Origin: Polyangiaceae bacterium
Lineage (GTDB): Bacteria > Myxococcota_A > Polyangia > Polyangiales > Polyangiaceae
DNA: 48,945 nt
Assembly: GCA_029261965.1 (NCBI GenBank)
Contig: JAJDAH010000383.1
Coordinates: 1-48,945, forward strand
Direction of reading: 5' to 3'
In this document: in pieces, positions 26,826 through 34,498 of the stretch
Layout of the letters: each line of letters opens with the position of its first letter
Numbering within the stretch: position 1 is the first letter of the stretch
Program-made: the position numbers and the translations under genes
The notes under the pieces: model-generated
Told to the model about the DNA's origin: nothing
What the model saw: only the letters and a program-made list of their open reading frames with translations
Database searches by the model: none

Positions 26826-27782
26826 ATGGGCGGGTTCGCGAGGACATGGCTCGGTCGAGCGCTGTGCGTCGCGGCGCTCGTGCAACCCGGATGCGGCGAG
26901 CGCGTGAACTTGGGTGGTGCCGAGGGCGTCGCATCCGGAGGAAGCTCCGGTGCCGACTCGGGCTCAGCGGCCACGGATGGCGGGCAGGGCGACGCCGCGG
27001 GATCGAGCGGCGCTGCGGGATCGAACGGCGCCGCGGGAGCGGACGCTGGCCCGGCGCCCGACGTTGGCGCTGATGTGTCGGTTGCCGTTCCTCGACCCCT
27101 CGCCTACTACAGTTTCGACGCCAGCACGGTCGCTGGAGGCACGCTTGCGGATCTCGAGGGCAGCCATCCCGGGGCACTGATGGGCATGAGCGCGCCGACG
27201 CTCATGGTGGGTGTAGTCGACGGCGCCCTAGCGTTCGATGGCGTCGACGATTTCGTCGAGCTCGACTCTTTTCCGCAGATCGTGGGAGAGCACTCCATCG
27301 CCGTCTGGGTCAACTTCCGTTCCCCGCCCGATTTTTTCGGGGACCCAGCCTTCTTCGACAAGTGGGATTGGGTTGGCGACCAACGGAGCTTCGGAGTGGG
27401 GGTGAGTCGGGGACGCCTCAACGCCGCGATTTCGCTCAATGGGACGCATTCCTTTTCGCCGCACGCGACGGATGTGCTTGACGTCGACTCGGAGCTCCTC
27501 GACGTGTGGATACACGTCGCCGTCACTTACGACGGCGACGAGGTGCTCCTGTTTCGGGATGGTCAGCCCATCACCAGGAGCCTCGTCAAGTTCGACGGCC
27601 CGCTGTTCGTCCCAAGCCCCGACATCCCAGTGTGGATTGGGCGATCCAGGGGCACCGATGGCGTATTCCTCGATGCGCTGCTCGACGACCTGGTGATCTG
27701 GAACTTACCACTCGTCCCGGAGCAGGTCCGAGCGCTGTTCGAGCGGGGTCGACGCGGCGAGCCGGCATGGGATGGCACATGA
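26826..27782 (+). CDS. LamG-domain lipoprotein
   Basis: 318 residues. Signal peptide with lipobox-like LVQPGC (Cys23). A Gly/Ser/Ala/Asp linker runs to about residue 75. The C-terminal domain (about 90-315) has the phrases PLAYYSFDAS, GVVDGALAFDGVDDFVEL, HSIAVWVNF, WIHVAVTYDGDEVLLFRDG and DALLDDLVIWN, the hallmark strands of LamG/concanavalin-A-like folds, which usually bind sugars or calcium. Surface-exposed binding protein. The stop overlaps the next start (ATGA), so it is translationally coupled to the gene at 27779. Confidence 0.85.
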   Translation: MGGFARTWLGRALCVAALVQPGCGERVNLGGAEGVASGGSSGADSGSAATDGGQGDAAGSSGAAGSNGAAGADAGPAPDVGADVSVAVPRPLAYYSFDASTVAGGTLADLEGSHPGALMGMSAPTLMVGVVDGALAFDGVDDFVELDSFPQIVGEHSIAVWVNFRSPPDFFGDPAFFDKWDWVGDQRSFGVGVSRGRLNAAISLNGTHSFSPHATDVLDVDSELLDVWIHVAVTYDGDEVLLFRDGQPITRSLVKFDGPLFVPSPDIPVWIGRSRGTDGVFLDALLDDLVIWNLPLVPEQVRALFERGRRGEPAWDGT

Positions 27783-28861
27783 CGGTGCCGCGTGCCTGGC
27801 TGTCGTCGGCTGTACTCGCTCTCCTGGCGATGCTCGGCTTGGCGGCCCCGGCGGCTTCTCAGGAGGACTCGGTCGAGCCGGTGAAGCTCGACTACTCTGG
27901 GCATGCGGGGTGCCCGCCGGTAGCGGAGTTTCTTCGCGAGCTCGGGGCCCGGACCGATTTGCTGCGACCCGCGCGGGCTGACGAGCCGGCGCGACGGTTC
28001 GAGGTCGCCATCGAAGAACGCGGCGGACGAAGCGTCGGTCGACTTTCAGTCACGATGCAGGGTGCGCCTGTCGTTCGCGAAGTCACGGCGCCCACCTGCT
28101 CGGAAGTGGTCTCCGCCCTCGCCCTCATCGCGGCGCTGGCGCTCGATCCGCGCTCACAGGACGAGCCCTCGAAGACACCTGCCGCCCCGTCGTCGACGCC
28201 CTCGGTAGCATCGGCAGCACCGACGCCGCCTCCCGTCGCGCCGAGGCTTCCCCCCGTCGAGCCGTTCGAGTCGGTGCTCATTCCGGATCGCCTGGCAGTC
28301 GCAGCAGAGGAGGAAGAGCGTCTGTCATGGTCGATCGGGATCGGCGCCGAGGTGCTGAGTGGAGTTGCCCCGGATCCCACAGCTGCCGCTCGGGTGTTCG
28401 GAGCTTTCGCATTTCCGGCGCGTTCGGTGGGCGGCGTTTTCGCTCCGGAGCTCCGCATGTCCGTGGTTCGTTCCGCCAACACTCGGGGCGTCGCGCCGGA
28501 TCTGCGGGAAGCGAAGTTCGCGTGGACATCGGCACGACTCGAGCTCTGCCCGGCTCGGGTATCGATTCGCGATGACATTACGCTCAGGCCTTGCGCTGGG
28601 CTGAGTGCCGGGGCGCTCCAGGCAGCCGGCGAGCGCGGCGTGGAAGCTGCGCAGAGTCAGCGTCGGCCGTGGCTGTCGGCAGACGTGCTGGGTCGGATCG
28701 CGTGGCGGGTGGCCGGCACGTTTCTCGTCGAAATCCACGGGGGCGCCCTCATCCCGATCGTCAGGGACGAGTTCTTTTTCGTCGGCCCCACGACCACCGT
28801 GCACGAGATCCCCCCGGTGGCCGGGTATTTCGGCGCCGGTGCCGGGGCCCAGTTTCCGTGA
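27779..28861 (+). CDS. Exported protein, unknown function, second gene of sigma operon
   Basis: 360 residues. A signal peptide ends near APAASQ (about residue 27). The N-terminal domain (30-125) contains paired cysteines (GCPPVAEF and APTCSEVV). A Pro/Ala/Ser/Thr linker (about 130-165) leads to a C-terminal part with amphipathic strands (SWSIGIGAEVLSGV, VFGAFAFPA, RPCAGLSAGAL, YFGAGAGAQF) ending in Phe-Pro, suggestive of an outer-membrane barrel-like or beta-rich domain. Similar genes are often seen before ECF sigma genes in myxobacteria (recollection). Start shared with the previous stop as ATGA. Confidence 0.75.
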   Translation: MTVPRAWLSSAVLALLAMLGLAAPAASQEDSVEPVKLDYSGHAGCPPVAEFLRELGARTDLLRPARADEPARRFEVAIEERGGRSVGRLSVTMQGAPVVREVTAPTCSEVVSALALIAALALDPRSQDEPSKTPAAPSSTPSVASAAPTPPPVAPRLPPVEPFESVLIPDRLAVAAEEEERLSWSIGIGAEVLSGVAPDPTAAARVFGAFAFPARSVGGVFAPELRMSVVRSANTRGVAPDLREAKFAWTSARLELCPARVSIRDDITLRPCAGLSAGALQAAGERGVEAAQSQRRPWLSADVLGRIAWRVAGTFLVEIHGGALIPIVRDEFFFVGPTTTVHEIPPVAGYFGAGAGAQFP

Positions 28862-28872
28862 TCAATTGGCAG
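28859..28872. promoter_or_regulatory. 14-bp motif, copy 2 (TGATCAATTGGCAG)
   Basis: Begins in the stop codon of the gene at 27779 and ends 23 bases before the sigma-factor start. 13 of 14 bases match the copy at 26747-26760. It may be an internal promoter or operator giving independent control of the sigma gene. Confidence 0.45.
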
Positions 28873-28895
28873 GATTCCGGCAATGAGCGATCAGG

Positions 28896-29543
28896 ATGAG
28901 TAGCGTTGCGCGCGGGGCCCAGATGATCCTCGCGGCCAACAGCCCCGGGCTCTGGAATCGGGATGCCGGAACGACCGTGAACACCCCCGACCGCAGTGCC
29001 CCCGACCGCAGTGCCCCCGACCGCGTGGCGGCGTTGCGCCTTCGAGAAATGGTCGACGAGCACTTCGACTTCGTGTGGCGCTACGCTCGTCGGCTCGGTC
29101 TCGCTCCTGCGGACGCCGACGACGCGACTCAACAAGTGTTCGTCGTCGCGGCTCGCAAGCTCGACGACATCGAGGTCGGCCGGGAACGGGCTTTTTTGTG
29201 TGCGAGCGCGATTCGCGTCGTGCACACGGCACGTAGGACCTTTGCTCGCCGACGCGAAGTGCTCGAGGCCGAGCCGCCCGATATCGAAGACCCCGCACCA
29301 AGTCCGGAGCGGGCGCTCGATCAGCGCCGAGCGCGGGATATGCTCGACGAAATCCTCGACGAGATGGTCGTCGATCTGAGAACCGTGTTCGTCCTCGTCG
29401 AGCTCGAAGAACTGACGACCGTGGAGACGGCTGACCTGCTCGGGCTGCCACGCGGCACTGTCGCGTCGCGACTCAGGCGCGCGCGAGAGGCTTTTCGAAG
29501 CGCTGCTCGGAAGCGGCAGAGATACGTGAAGGGACCCCCATGA
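28896..29543 (+). CDS. ECF-like RNA polymerase sigma factor (sigma-70 family)
   Basis: 215 residues. An unusual 45-residue N-terminal extension with a DRSAP repeat precedes sigma2 (about 48-115: DEHFDFVWRYARRLGLAPADADDATQQVFVVA) and sigma4 (about 155-205: VVDLRTVFVLVELEELTTVETADLLGLPRGTVASRLRRAREAF). The linker between them is acidic (EAEPPDIEDPAPSPE). The downstream gene overlaps by ATGA and may encode its regulator. A later ATG at 28923 could be the true start, though both keep the repeat. Likely to control surface lipoproteins such as those upstream. Confidence 0.9.
   Translation: MSSVARGAQMILAANSPGLWNRDAGTTVNTPDRSAPDRSAPDRVAALRLREMVDEHFDFVWRYARRLGLAPADADDATQQVFVVAARKLDDIEVGRERAFLCASAIRVVHTARRTFARRREVLEAEPPDIEDPAPSPERALDQRRARDMLDEILDEMVVDLRTVFVLVELEELTTVETADLLGLPRGTVASRLRRAREAFRSAARKRQRYVKGPP
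28984..29024 (+). repeat. 15-bp tandem repeat inside the sigma gene
   Basis: Two perfect copies of a 15-base unit (CCCCCGACCGCAGTG) and a partial third, in frame, giving DRSAPDRSAPDR. It lies in the poorly conserved N-terminal extension, so copy number changes would be tolerated and keep frame. Confidence 0.85.
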
Positions 29544-30259
29544 CTCGGCACCACGATGCTCTCGGAGGGGGTGCCAGCGAGCTCGAGCGGAGCCTGCTCG
29601 AATCGGCCAAGTTGGACGCGCCATCGCCCGCGGCGAAACATCGCACCATGGCCGCGGTGGGGGTCGGTACCGCCGTCGGCCTCGGGGGCGCCCAGGCTGC
29701 CGCGGCCGGAACGAGCGCGACGGTGCTCGCGCTCAAGTGGTTGGCCGTTGGTCTGTTCGGCGGAGCGCTCACCGCCGGAGCGGTGACGGGCTTCGTGGCG
29801 GAGCCTGCGCCGGAACGGTCACCGTTGTCGTCTTCAGAACCAGCTGGACGCTCACAGGCGCCAGCCCCCGAGCTCGACCCGCCTCGAGCCGCTCCGGTCG
29901 CGGAGCCACCGGAAGAACCTGCGCCCCCGAAGACCCGTGCGCTGAGGGGCTCGCCGACCGGAAGCGCGACAGCTGGGCCGACGCTGTCGGAACAGGTACG
30001 GTCGCTCGACCGAGTGCGAGCCCGGTTGGCGTCGGGCAGCTCGGAGCGCGCGCTCGCAGAGCTCGACGAGCACCAAACAAAGTACGCGACCGGCGCCCTC
30101 GCCGTGGAAGGGCGAGTGTTGCGTATCGAAGCGTTGCTTGCGGCCGGGCGACGTGCCGAGGCGGCGGCTGCCGCCGAGCGATTTCTGGCCGTGCATCCGC
30201 CGACGCCGCACACCCGGAAAGTGCGGTCGCTCTTGGAGCGTGCCCGAGGAGGAGACTGA
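29540..30259 (+). CDS. Membrane protein with TPR-like C-terminus, putative sigma-factor regulator
   Basis: 239 residues. N-terminal cytoplasmic region (about 1-35, with ELERSLLESAKLDAPSP), one or two hydrophobic segments (about 36-85, GAQAAAAGTSATVLALKWLAVGLFGGALTAG), a long Pro/Ala/Glu-rich spacer, then a helical repeat (about 155-235: ALAELDEHQTKYATGALAVEGRVLRIEALLAAGRRAEAAAAAERFLA) of TPR/BamD-like type. Its start overlaps the sigma stop (ATGA), the usual position of an anti-sigma factor. There is no ZAS zinc motif. Assignment as regulator is from context. Confidence 0.75.
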   Translation: MTRHHDALGGGASELERSLLESAKLDAPSPAAKHRTMAAVGVGTAVGLGGAQAAAAGTSATVLALKWLAVGLFGGALTAGAVTGFVAEPAPERSPLSSSEPAGRSQAPAPELDPPRAAPVAEPPEEPAPPKTRALRGSPTGSATAGPTLSEQVRSLDRVRARLASGSSERALAELDEHQTKYATGALAVEGRVLRIEALLAAGRRAEAAAAAERFLAVHPPTPHTRKVRSLLERARGGD

Positions 30260-30264
30260 GGCCC

Positions 30265-30534
30265 TCAGAGCGGTGCTGCAGTGATGGGATCGAGACCCAT
30301 GGCCAGGCGTCCGCTGAACAAGGCTTGGTTCTTTTCGGGCAGCGGATGGTACGGCGCGGCGTGCACGTCGCGAAGCAGGCGTTCGAGTGCGGACGTGCGA
30401 AAGAAACCGCGCCCGCCGGATGCTTCTACGGCTTTTTCGACTGCGGCGATGGCCGCGCGTGCGCAGACGGTCTTTCGAACGAGGGCTGCGTTCGCCGTTT
30501 CGACGACCGGATCGAATTCGTATTCAAGGCCCCC
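30265..30534 (-). pseudogene. Remnant: C-terminal end of an acyl-CoA dehydrogenase family gene
   Basis: On the minus strand the frame after a TGA at about 30535 reads GLEYEFDPVVETANAALVRKT and continues to RDVHAAPYHPLPEKNQALF and GRLAMGLDP before a TGA at 30265. The last part is the typical C-terminus of one acyl-CoA dehydrogenase subfamily (RDVxxAxxHPLPEKxQ..FxGRxAxGLDP). About 80 residues remain of a protein normally near 380. No start codon or N-terminal domain exists in the 100 bases upstream, before the end of the epoxide hydrolase gene. It has kept an open frame and good conservation, which suggests recent truncation or acquisition of the fragment. Confidence 0.65.
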
Positions 30535-30635
30535 TCAAATTTCAGAGAGCCTTCCCCAAATGGCTTCGACTGAGCGGTTCGCTCAGGTGGAGCGGCCCGC
30601 GCGCACGGCGTAAAGCGTTTCGAAAAAGGGACGGC

Positions 30636-31607
30636 TCAGGGTTTCGGTGACGTCTTCCGGGCGAACTCGACTAGTCGCTGACTGACCTCTGAAGCGGCTT
30701 CTTGCTGCACCCAGTGTCCGACGGCGTCGATGATCACCGTGTCCTCGAGCTCTGGCACGTAGTCGGGCATTCGCGACAGCGGCTTTTGACTCATGATCAA
30801 CGCGGGGTCCTTCTCGCCAGCGATGAAAAGTCCCGGTTGCGTGACCTTGGCATCGGCCAGAGCCTCGGTGCGCGCGAATGTTCGATCGAAGTTCCGGTAC
30901 CAATTCAAAGGGCCGCGAAATCCACTCTTCTCGAATTCCGCGACGTAGAAGTCGATGTCCGCTTCGGTTACCCAAGCGGGTAGGGGATTCGGCAGATCCT
31001 TGCTGCCGTCGAGAAACTTGGCGCTGGGAGGTTTCGGCGTCGAGAACAACCCCTCCGGAGCGTTGCCAGACCACGTCATTTGGATTCGACGGATGGTTCG
31101 TCTGACATCCGCTTCGAGCTCGGCCTCGGCGATCCCTGGCTCTTGGAAGTAGAGCATGTAGAAAAACATGTCGCCGAAGATTTGTTTCATCTTGGCGAGC
31201 GGAGAGGTGCGCGGGCGGCCGCCGTACGGGATGCACATGCCGACGACGCTGCGAGCTCGCTCGGGGTGCAGCAGCGCCGTGTGCCACGCCACCGGAGCGC
31301 CCCAGTCGTGCCCAACGACCATCGCGTTTTCCGCTCCGAGCGCTTCGATCAGCCCGGCGACGTCGCCGGCGAGACAAACCTGGTCATACGCTTCGATCTC
31401 GATGGGTTTGTCCGTGCCACCATAGCCACGTTGGTCGGGGGCGACCGCACGAAATCCCGCGTTCGCCAAAGCGTCCAGCTGGTGGCGCCAGCTGTACCAG
31501 CACTCGGGAAAGCCGTGCAGCAGGACGACGAGTGGACCCTCTCCCTGCTCGACGTAGTGCATTTTCACGCCGTTGGTTTCGATATGGCCGTGTTTACGCG
31601 CTGGCAT
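30636..31607 (-). CDS. Alpha/beta-hydrolase, epoxide hydrolase family
   Basis: 323 residues from ATG 31607. Motifs: LHGFPECWYSWRHQ (HGxP oxyanion loop, about 31-44), RGYGG, VVGHDWGAPVAW (nucleophile Asp in the SmxNxSmx position, as in soluble epoxide hydrolases), and C-terminal DAVGHWVQQE (catalytic His). A cap domain (about 135-230) carries Tyr residues including NWYRNF, which usually activate the epoxide. It should open an epoxide with water via an ester intermediate. No signal peptide is evident. Divergent from the EamA transporter with 38 bases between starts. A natural link to the epoxide-forming sterol genes 3 kb away is speculative. Confidence 0.9.
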   Translation of the reverse strand: MPARKHGHIETNGVKMHYVEQGEGPLVVLLHGFPECWYSWRHQLDALANAGFRAVAPDQRGYGGTDKPIEIEAYDQVCLAGDVAGLIEALGAENAMVVGHDWGAPVAWHTALLHPERARSVVGMCIPYGGRPRTSPLAKMKQIFGDMFFYMLYFQEPGIAEAELEADVRRTIRRIQMTWSGNAPEGLFSTPKPPSAKFLDGSKDLPNPLPAWVTEADIDFYVAEFEKSGFRGPLNWYRNFDRTFARTEALADAKVTQPGLFIAGEKDPALIMSQKPLSRMPDYVPELEDTVIIDAVGHWVQQEAASEVSQRLVEFARKTSPKP

Positions 31608-31645
31608 CAGCTTCCGCTCTACCTCTGCGGCTCTTCGAACGCTAC

Positions 31646-32635
31646 ATGGTGCGGATGACGAGCCCTCGCGAAGTCGTCGTGGCCGCGCCGCCGGACGAGC
31701 GGAGCCTGGGTCCACTCGAGAGCTTCGCACGCCGTAGGCCGCTCGTGCTCGTGGGGTTCGGCGTTTTCCTGTACGGCATTGGCCCACTGTTCGCGAAGGC
31801 GTCGCACGCCGTCGGCCCCGTGTTCGTGTTCTGGCGGCTGTGGTTCGGTGTGCTCGCGTTCGGCATTGCCGCGTTGGTGCACAATCGCATGACGGGCCGA
31901 TTGCCCAACCGGCGCGCCATCGGCTGGGCCGCCCGCGGTGGAGTTGCATTTGGTGTGCACCAGCTCCTGTTCATCATCGCGATCAAGGCCACGACGGTCG
32001 TCGACGTGATGCTCGTCGGCACTCTTTCGCCGATCGTGGTCGGTATCCTGGCCGTACCCATGTTCGGCGAACGACCGGGGGCACGATTTCGGCTCTGGTC
32101 CGTCGTGGCGATGGCTGGGGCGGCCGTCGTTGCGGTCGCCGGGTCCACGGGTCCGAATGGCAATCCAGTCGGCATGGGCATCGCGCTACTGAACGTGTTC
32201 ACGTTTTCGGCATTCTTCGTCATCTCGGAGAAAGGGCGAAATCACATCGACGTGATTCCGTTCTTGTTCGGAACCATGGTGATGGCTTCGGTGACCGTCA
32301 GCGTTTGGGCGTTGATAGCCGGCGAGCCGGTTTCGAGCATCTCGAGCCGCGACTTGTGGCTGGCGTTCGCTCTGGCGTTTGGTCCAGGCTTCGTCGGGCA
32401 CTTCGTGATGACTTGGCCGCTGAAATGGGTACCGGCCAACGTGCCCCCGGTGATGCGACTCGCAGTGCCACTCATTGCCGGACTAGGGGCATGGGTCGTG
32501 CTCGGAGAAACCGTCGGTTGGGCTCACTTTGCCGGCGGGTTCGTCGTTCTGGCTGGAGTGCTCGGTGCGGTTCGCTCGATGAGTCGCGAAACCGGCGCCA
32601 CGTCCGCGCAGTCGTCACCCGGAGCTTCGAGTTGA
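31646..32635 (+). CDS. EamA/DMT-superfamily transporter
   Basis: 329 residues with ten membrane helices in two EamA repeats (about 28-155 and 170-310). The two halves have GVFLYGIGPLFAKASHAVGPVFVFWRLWFG and MAIALLNVFTFSAFFVISEKG-like starts, and the second ends MRLAVPLIAGLGAWVVLGETVGW, the usual end of an EamA repeat. Such proteins export metabolites or amino acids; substrate unknown. The start may be 31646 or 31655 (both ATG, MVRMTSP). The last 21 bases overlap the end of the convergent DUF6559 gene. Confidence 0.88.
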   Translation: MVRMTSPREVVVAAPPDERSLGPLESFARRRPLVLVGFGVFLYGIGPLFAKASHAVGPVFVFWRLWFGVLAFGIAALVHNRMTGRLPNRRAIGWAARGGVAFGVHQLLFIIAIKATTVVDVMLVGTLSPIVVGILAVPMFGERPGARFRLWSVVAMAGAAVVAVAGSTGPNGNPVGMGIALLNVFTFSAFFVISEKGRNHIDVIPFLFGTMVMASVTVSVWALIAGEPVSSISSRDLWLAFALAFGPGFVGHFVMTWPLKWVPANVPPVMRLAVPLIAGLGAWVVLGETVGWAHFAGGFVVLAGVLGAVRSMSRETGATSAQSSPGASS

Positions 32636-32911
32636 GCGCCGAGTCGCCTCGGGCCACCGCCCAGTGACGTAGTCCGCGAGGATTCGCCGTTGTCGTGCAT
32701 CGCCGAGGCCTGATTTTCTGAATTCTGCGGGTGAGGCGAGGATCGCCATTGCGTACTTGAGGTAGTCGCGGTCGAAATTGTTTTTCTCGGCGACCACCCG
32801 AATCTCCGCGACACGATAATCGGGTTTTGCGCCGTATCGCGCTTCGAGCAGCGGCGCGAGACGTTTGGCGTAGCGTCGCACGGCGAAGTAGCGACGAATC
32901 GACTCGAACAT
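32615..32911 (-). CDS. DUF6559-family small protein
   Basis: 98 residues, basic, helix-rich, starting MFESIRRYFAVRRYAKRLAPLLEARYG, which matches the start of small DUF6559 proteins, followed by NNFDRDYLKYAMAILAS. No signal peptide or catalytic motif. It begins 17 bases after the SDR stop and is probably the last gene of the TetR-SDR operon. Function unknown. Confidence 0.65.
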   Translation of the reverse strand: MFESIRRYFAVRRYAKRLAPLLEARYGAKPDYRVAEIRVVAEKNNFDRDYLKYAMAILASPAEFRKSGLGDARQRRILADYVTGRWPEATRRSTRSSG

Positions 32912-32928
32912 CGACGCGCGAGCTCTCG

Positions 32929-33699
32929 TCAGCCGCCGCTGATGGTCACGCCGCCGTCGATGACGATCGATTGCCCGGTGATGAAGCTGCCGGCCTTCGA
33001 CGCGAGAAGGATCGCGGCTCCGGCGATCTCGTCCGACTCACCGATTCTACGGAGCGGGTAGGTCGCAACGGCCCGCTCGTAGGTCTCGGGATTCTCCCAG
33101 AGTGCTCGTGCGAAGTCGGTTCGGACGAGCCCCGGCGCTATACAGTTGACGCGTACGCCCTTTGGGCCCCATTCGACGGCGAGATTTCTCGCGATCTGCA
33201 TGTCTGCGGCCTTACTGATGGCATACGCCCCGAGCGCGCCGGAACCCTTCAGGCCGCCGATCGAGCTGACGATGATGACCGAGCCGTCGCCTCGTTCCGC
33301 CATTTCGGGGATGACCATCTGACAAAGCCAGTGATTGCTTCGGATGTTGCAGTCCATGACCTTCTCGAACGCGCTGTCCGGAATGTTCTGGCTCGGGCCG
33401 TAGTGGGGATTCACCGCCGCATTGCAAACGAGCACGTCGATGCGGCCGTACCTTTTTTGTGCTTCGTCGACGAGGTGCTGCAGCTGATCCTTGTGGGTGA
33501 TGTTGCAAGCAACGGCGGTTGCGTCCCCGCCGGATTCCTGGATGCTCGCGACGACCTCCTGGCACTTGTCGAGCTTGCGGCTCGAGACGACCACCTTGGC
33601 GCCATGCTCCGCCATGGCCTCGGCGATGGCTTTTCCGATCCCTTTCGATGCGCCGGTGACGACGGCGACTTTTCCCGTGAGGTCGAACAAATTCTTCAT
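32929..33699 (-). CDS. Classical short-chain dehydrogenase/reductase
   Basis: 256 residues. TGASKGIG (nucleotide-binding, about 16-23), NAAVN (about 92-96), IIVSSIGG with catalytic Ser (about 144) and YAISKAA (Tyr-xxx-Lys, about 157-161), then APGLVRTDF. NADP is favoured by SSRKLDK after the second strand. It oxidises or reduces an alcohol/ketone; steroid, acyl and sugar substrates all occur in this family. The start ATG 33699 has AAGGGA 6 bases upstream. It is 53 bases after a TetR gene and 800 bases downstream of the oxidosqualene cyclase on the same strand. A role in sterol oxidation is possible but not shown by sequence. Confidence 0.92.
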   Translation of the reverse strand: MKNLFDLTGKVAVVTGASKGIGKAIAEAMAEHGAKVVVSSRKLDKCQEVVASIQESGGDATAVACNITHKDQLQHLVDEAQKRYGRIDVLVCNAAVNPHYGPSQNIPDSAFEKVMDCNIRSNHWLCQMVIPEMAERGDGSVIIVSSIGGLKGSGALGAYAISKAADMQIARNLAVEWGPKGVRVNCIAPGLVRTDFARALWENPETYERAVATYPLRRIGESDEIAGAAILLASKAGSFITGQSIVIDGGVTISGG

Positions 33700-33752
33700 G
33701 AGGTTCCCTTTGAGTGATTTTCGATCCGATGGTCGAGGGCCGAGCCCGCAAG

Positions 33753-34400
33753 TCAATCCATGAACCCTTCGACGGTCACCCGCACCAGCTCGAGGAAACA
33801 CTGTTCGGCAGCGGTTTCGTCGTCGAAGTAGCCGTCCACCTCGAGGCTGACGTGGCCATGCATCGCCGCCCAAAGCACGTCGCAGACGAGGGTCGACTCC
33901 GCCGAGCCGAGCTCGCCAGCGTCTACGCACGCCTCCACGGCGTCGAGCACGGTCTTGTAGGCGGTCGTCGCACGAATCTTCTGGGCGTTCGGTGGCGCCC
34001 CGGTCGGGAGCGCCCGGCCGTAGGCGACGCCGTACCACTCGGGGCTGTCCAGGGCGGCCGTGCGATAGGTGGCGGCCAAAAGGGCCAGCCGGTGCAGCGG
34101 TTCCCGGTGGCGCGGTGCCGAACAAAGCGCTTCACCCAACCGCTCGAAGCCCTCGAGCCACAGAGCGTCGACGAGACCCTCTTTCCCTCCGAACGCCGTA
34201 TACACGGCCATCGTCGAGCCACCGACGGCGTTCGCCAGACGGCGCACGGTGAGGCCGGCGGCTCCCTCGTCGGCGAGAATCTGTCCCGCAGCGTCGAGAA
34301 GCACGCGGCGCTGTACGCCCCTTCCGCGCGCGGGCGGCGCCTCCTTCGGACTCGGACGAGCCTTGGGAGCCTTCTTTTTCGTCGTTCGACGAGCGGCCAC
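33753..34400 (-). CDS. TetR-family transcriptional regulator
   Basis: 215 residues. A Lys/Arg/Pro-rich N-terminus (about 1-28) precedes the helix-turn-helix RRVLLDAAGQILADEGAAGLTVRRLANAVGGSTMAVYTAFGGKEGLVDALW (about 31-81). The C-terminal half contains PEWYGVAYGRALP and WAAMHGHVSLEVDGYF, as in TetR_C_13/WHG-type domains. The start is a GTG at 34400 inside an inverted repeat. A second perfect palindrome lies 37 bases upstream. Likely autoregulated and controlling the SDR and DUF6559 genes, perhaps also linked to the sterol genes upstream. Confidence 0.9.
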   Translation of the reverse strand: MAARRTTKKKAPKARPSPKEAPPARGRGVQRRVLLDAAGQILADEGAAGLTVRRLANAVGGSTMAVYTAFGGKEGLVDALWLEGFERLGEALCSAPRHREPLHRLALLAATYRTAALDSPEWYGVAYGRALPTGAPPNAQKIRATTAYKTVLDAVEACVDAGELGSAESTLVCDVLWAAMHGHVSLEVDGYFDDETAAEQCFLELVRVTVEGFMD

Positions 34401-34415
34401 TAGACGACGCTAGTG
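34398..34415. promoter_or_regulatory. Inverted repeat over the TetR start codon, candidate operator
   Basis: CACTAG (34398-34403) and CTAGTG (34410-34415) with a six-base spacer (ACGACG). The TetR GTG start (34400-34398) is in the left arm. Binding here would block both initiation and translation. Confidence 0.45.
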
Positions 34416-34437
34416 CCGCGTCTCGAAAGCCGCAACG

Positions 34438-34453
34438 CTACTCGATCGAGTAG
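34438..34453. promoter_or_regulatory. Perfect 16-bp palindrome, candidate TetR operator
   Basis: CTACTCGATCGAGTAG is fully self-complementary. It sits 38 bases upstream of the TetR start and 46 bases after the cyclase stop, the expected place for an operator of the TetR-SDR-DUF6559 operon. Confidence 0.6.
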
Positions 34454-34498
34454 AACGTGGGCGTCGAGCAAGCTGAAGGCCGTTCTTTGTGCGGCTTG

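Noticed and set aside
29540-30259. Classical zinc-binding anti-sigma factor
   Set aside because: There is no HxxxCxxC motif; only the gene position suggests sigma regulation.
32929-33699. Sterol C-4 decarboxylating dehydrogenase
   Set aside because: The SDR is of the short classical type (256 residues, TGxxxGIG), not the longer extended type of 3-beta-HSD/ERG26 proteins.
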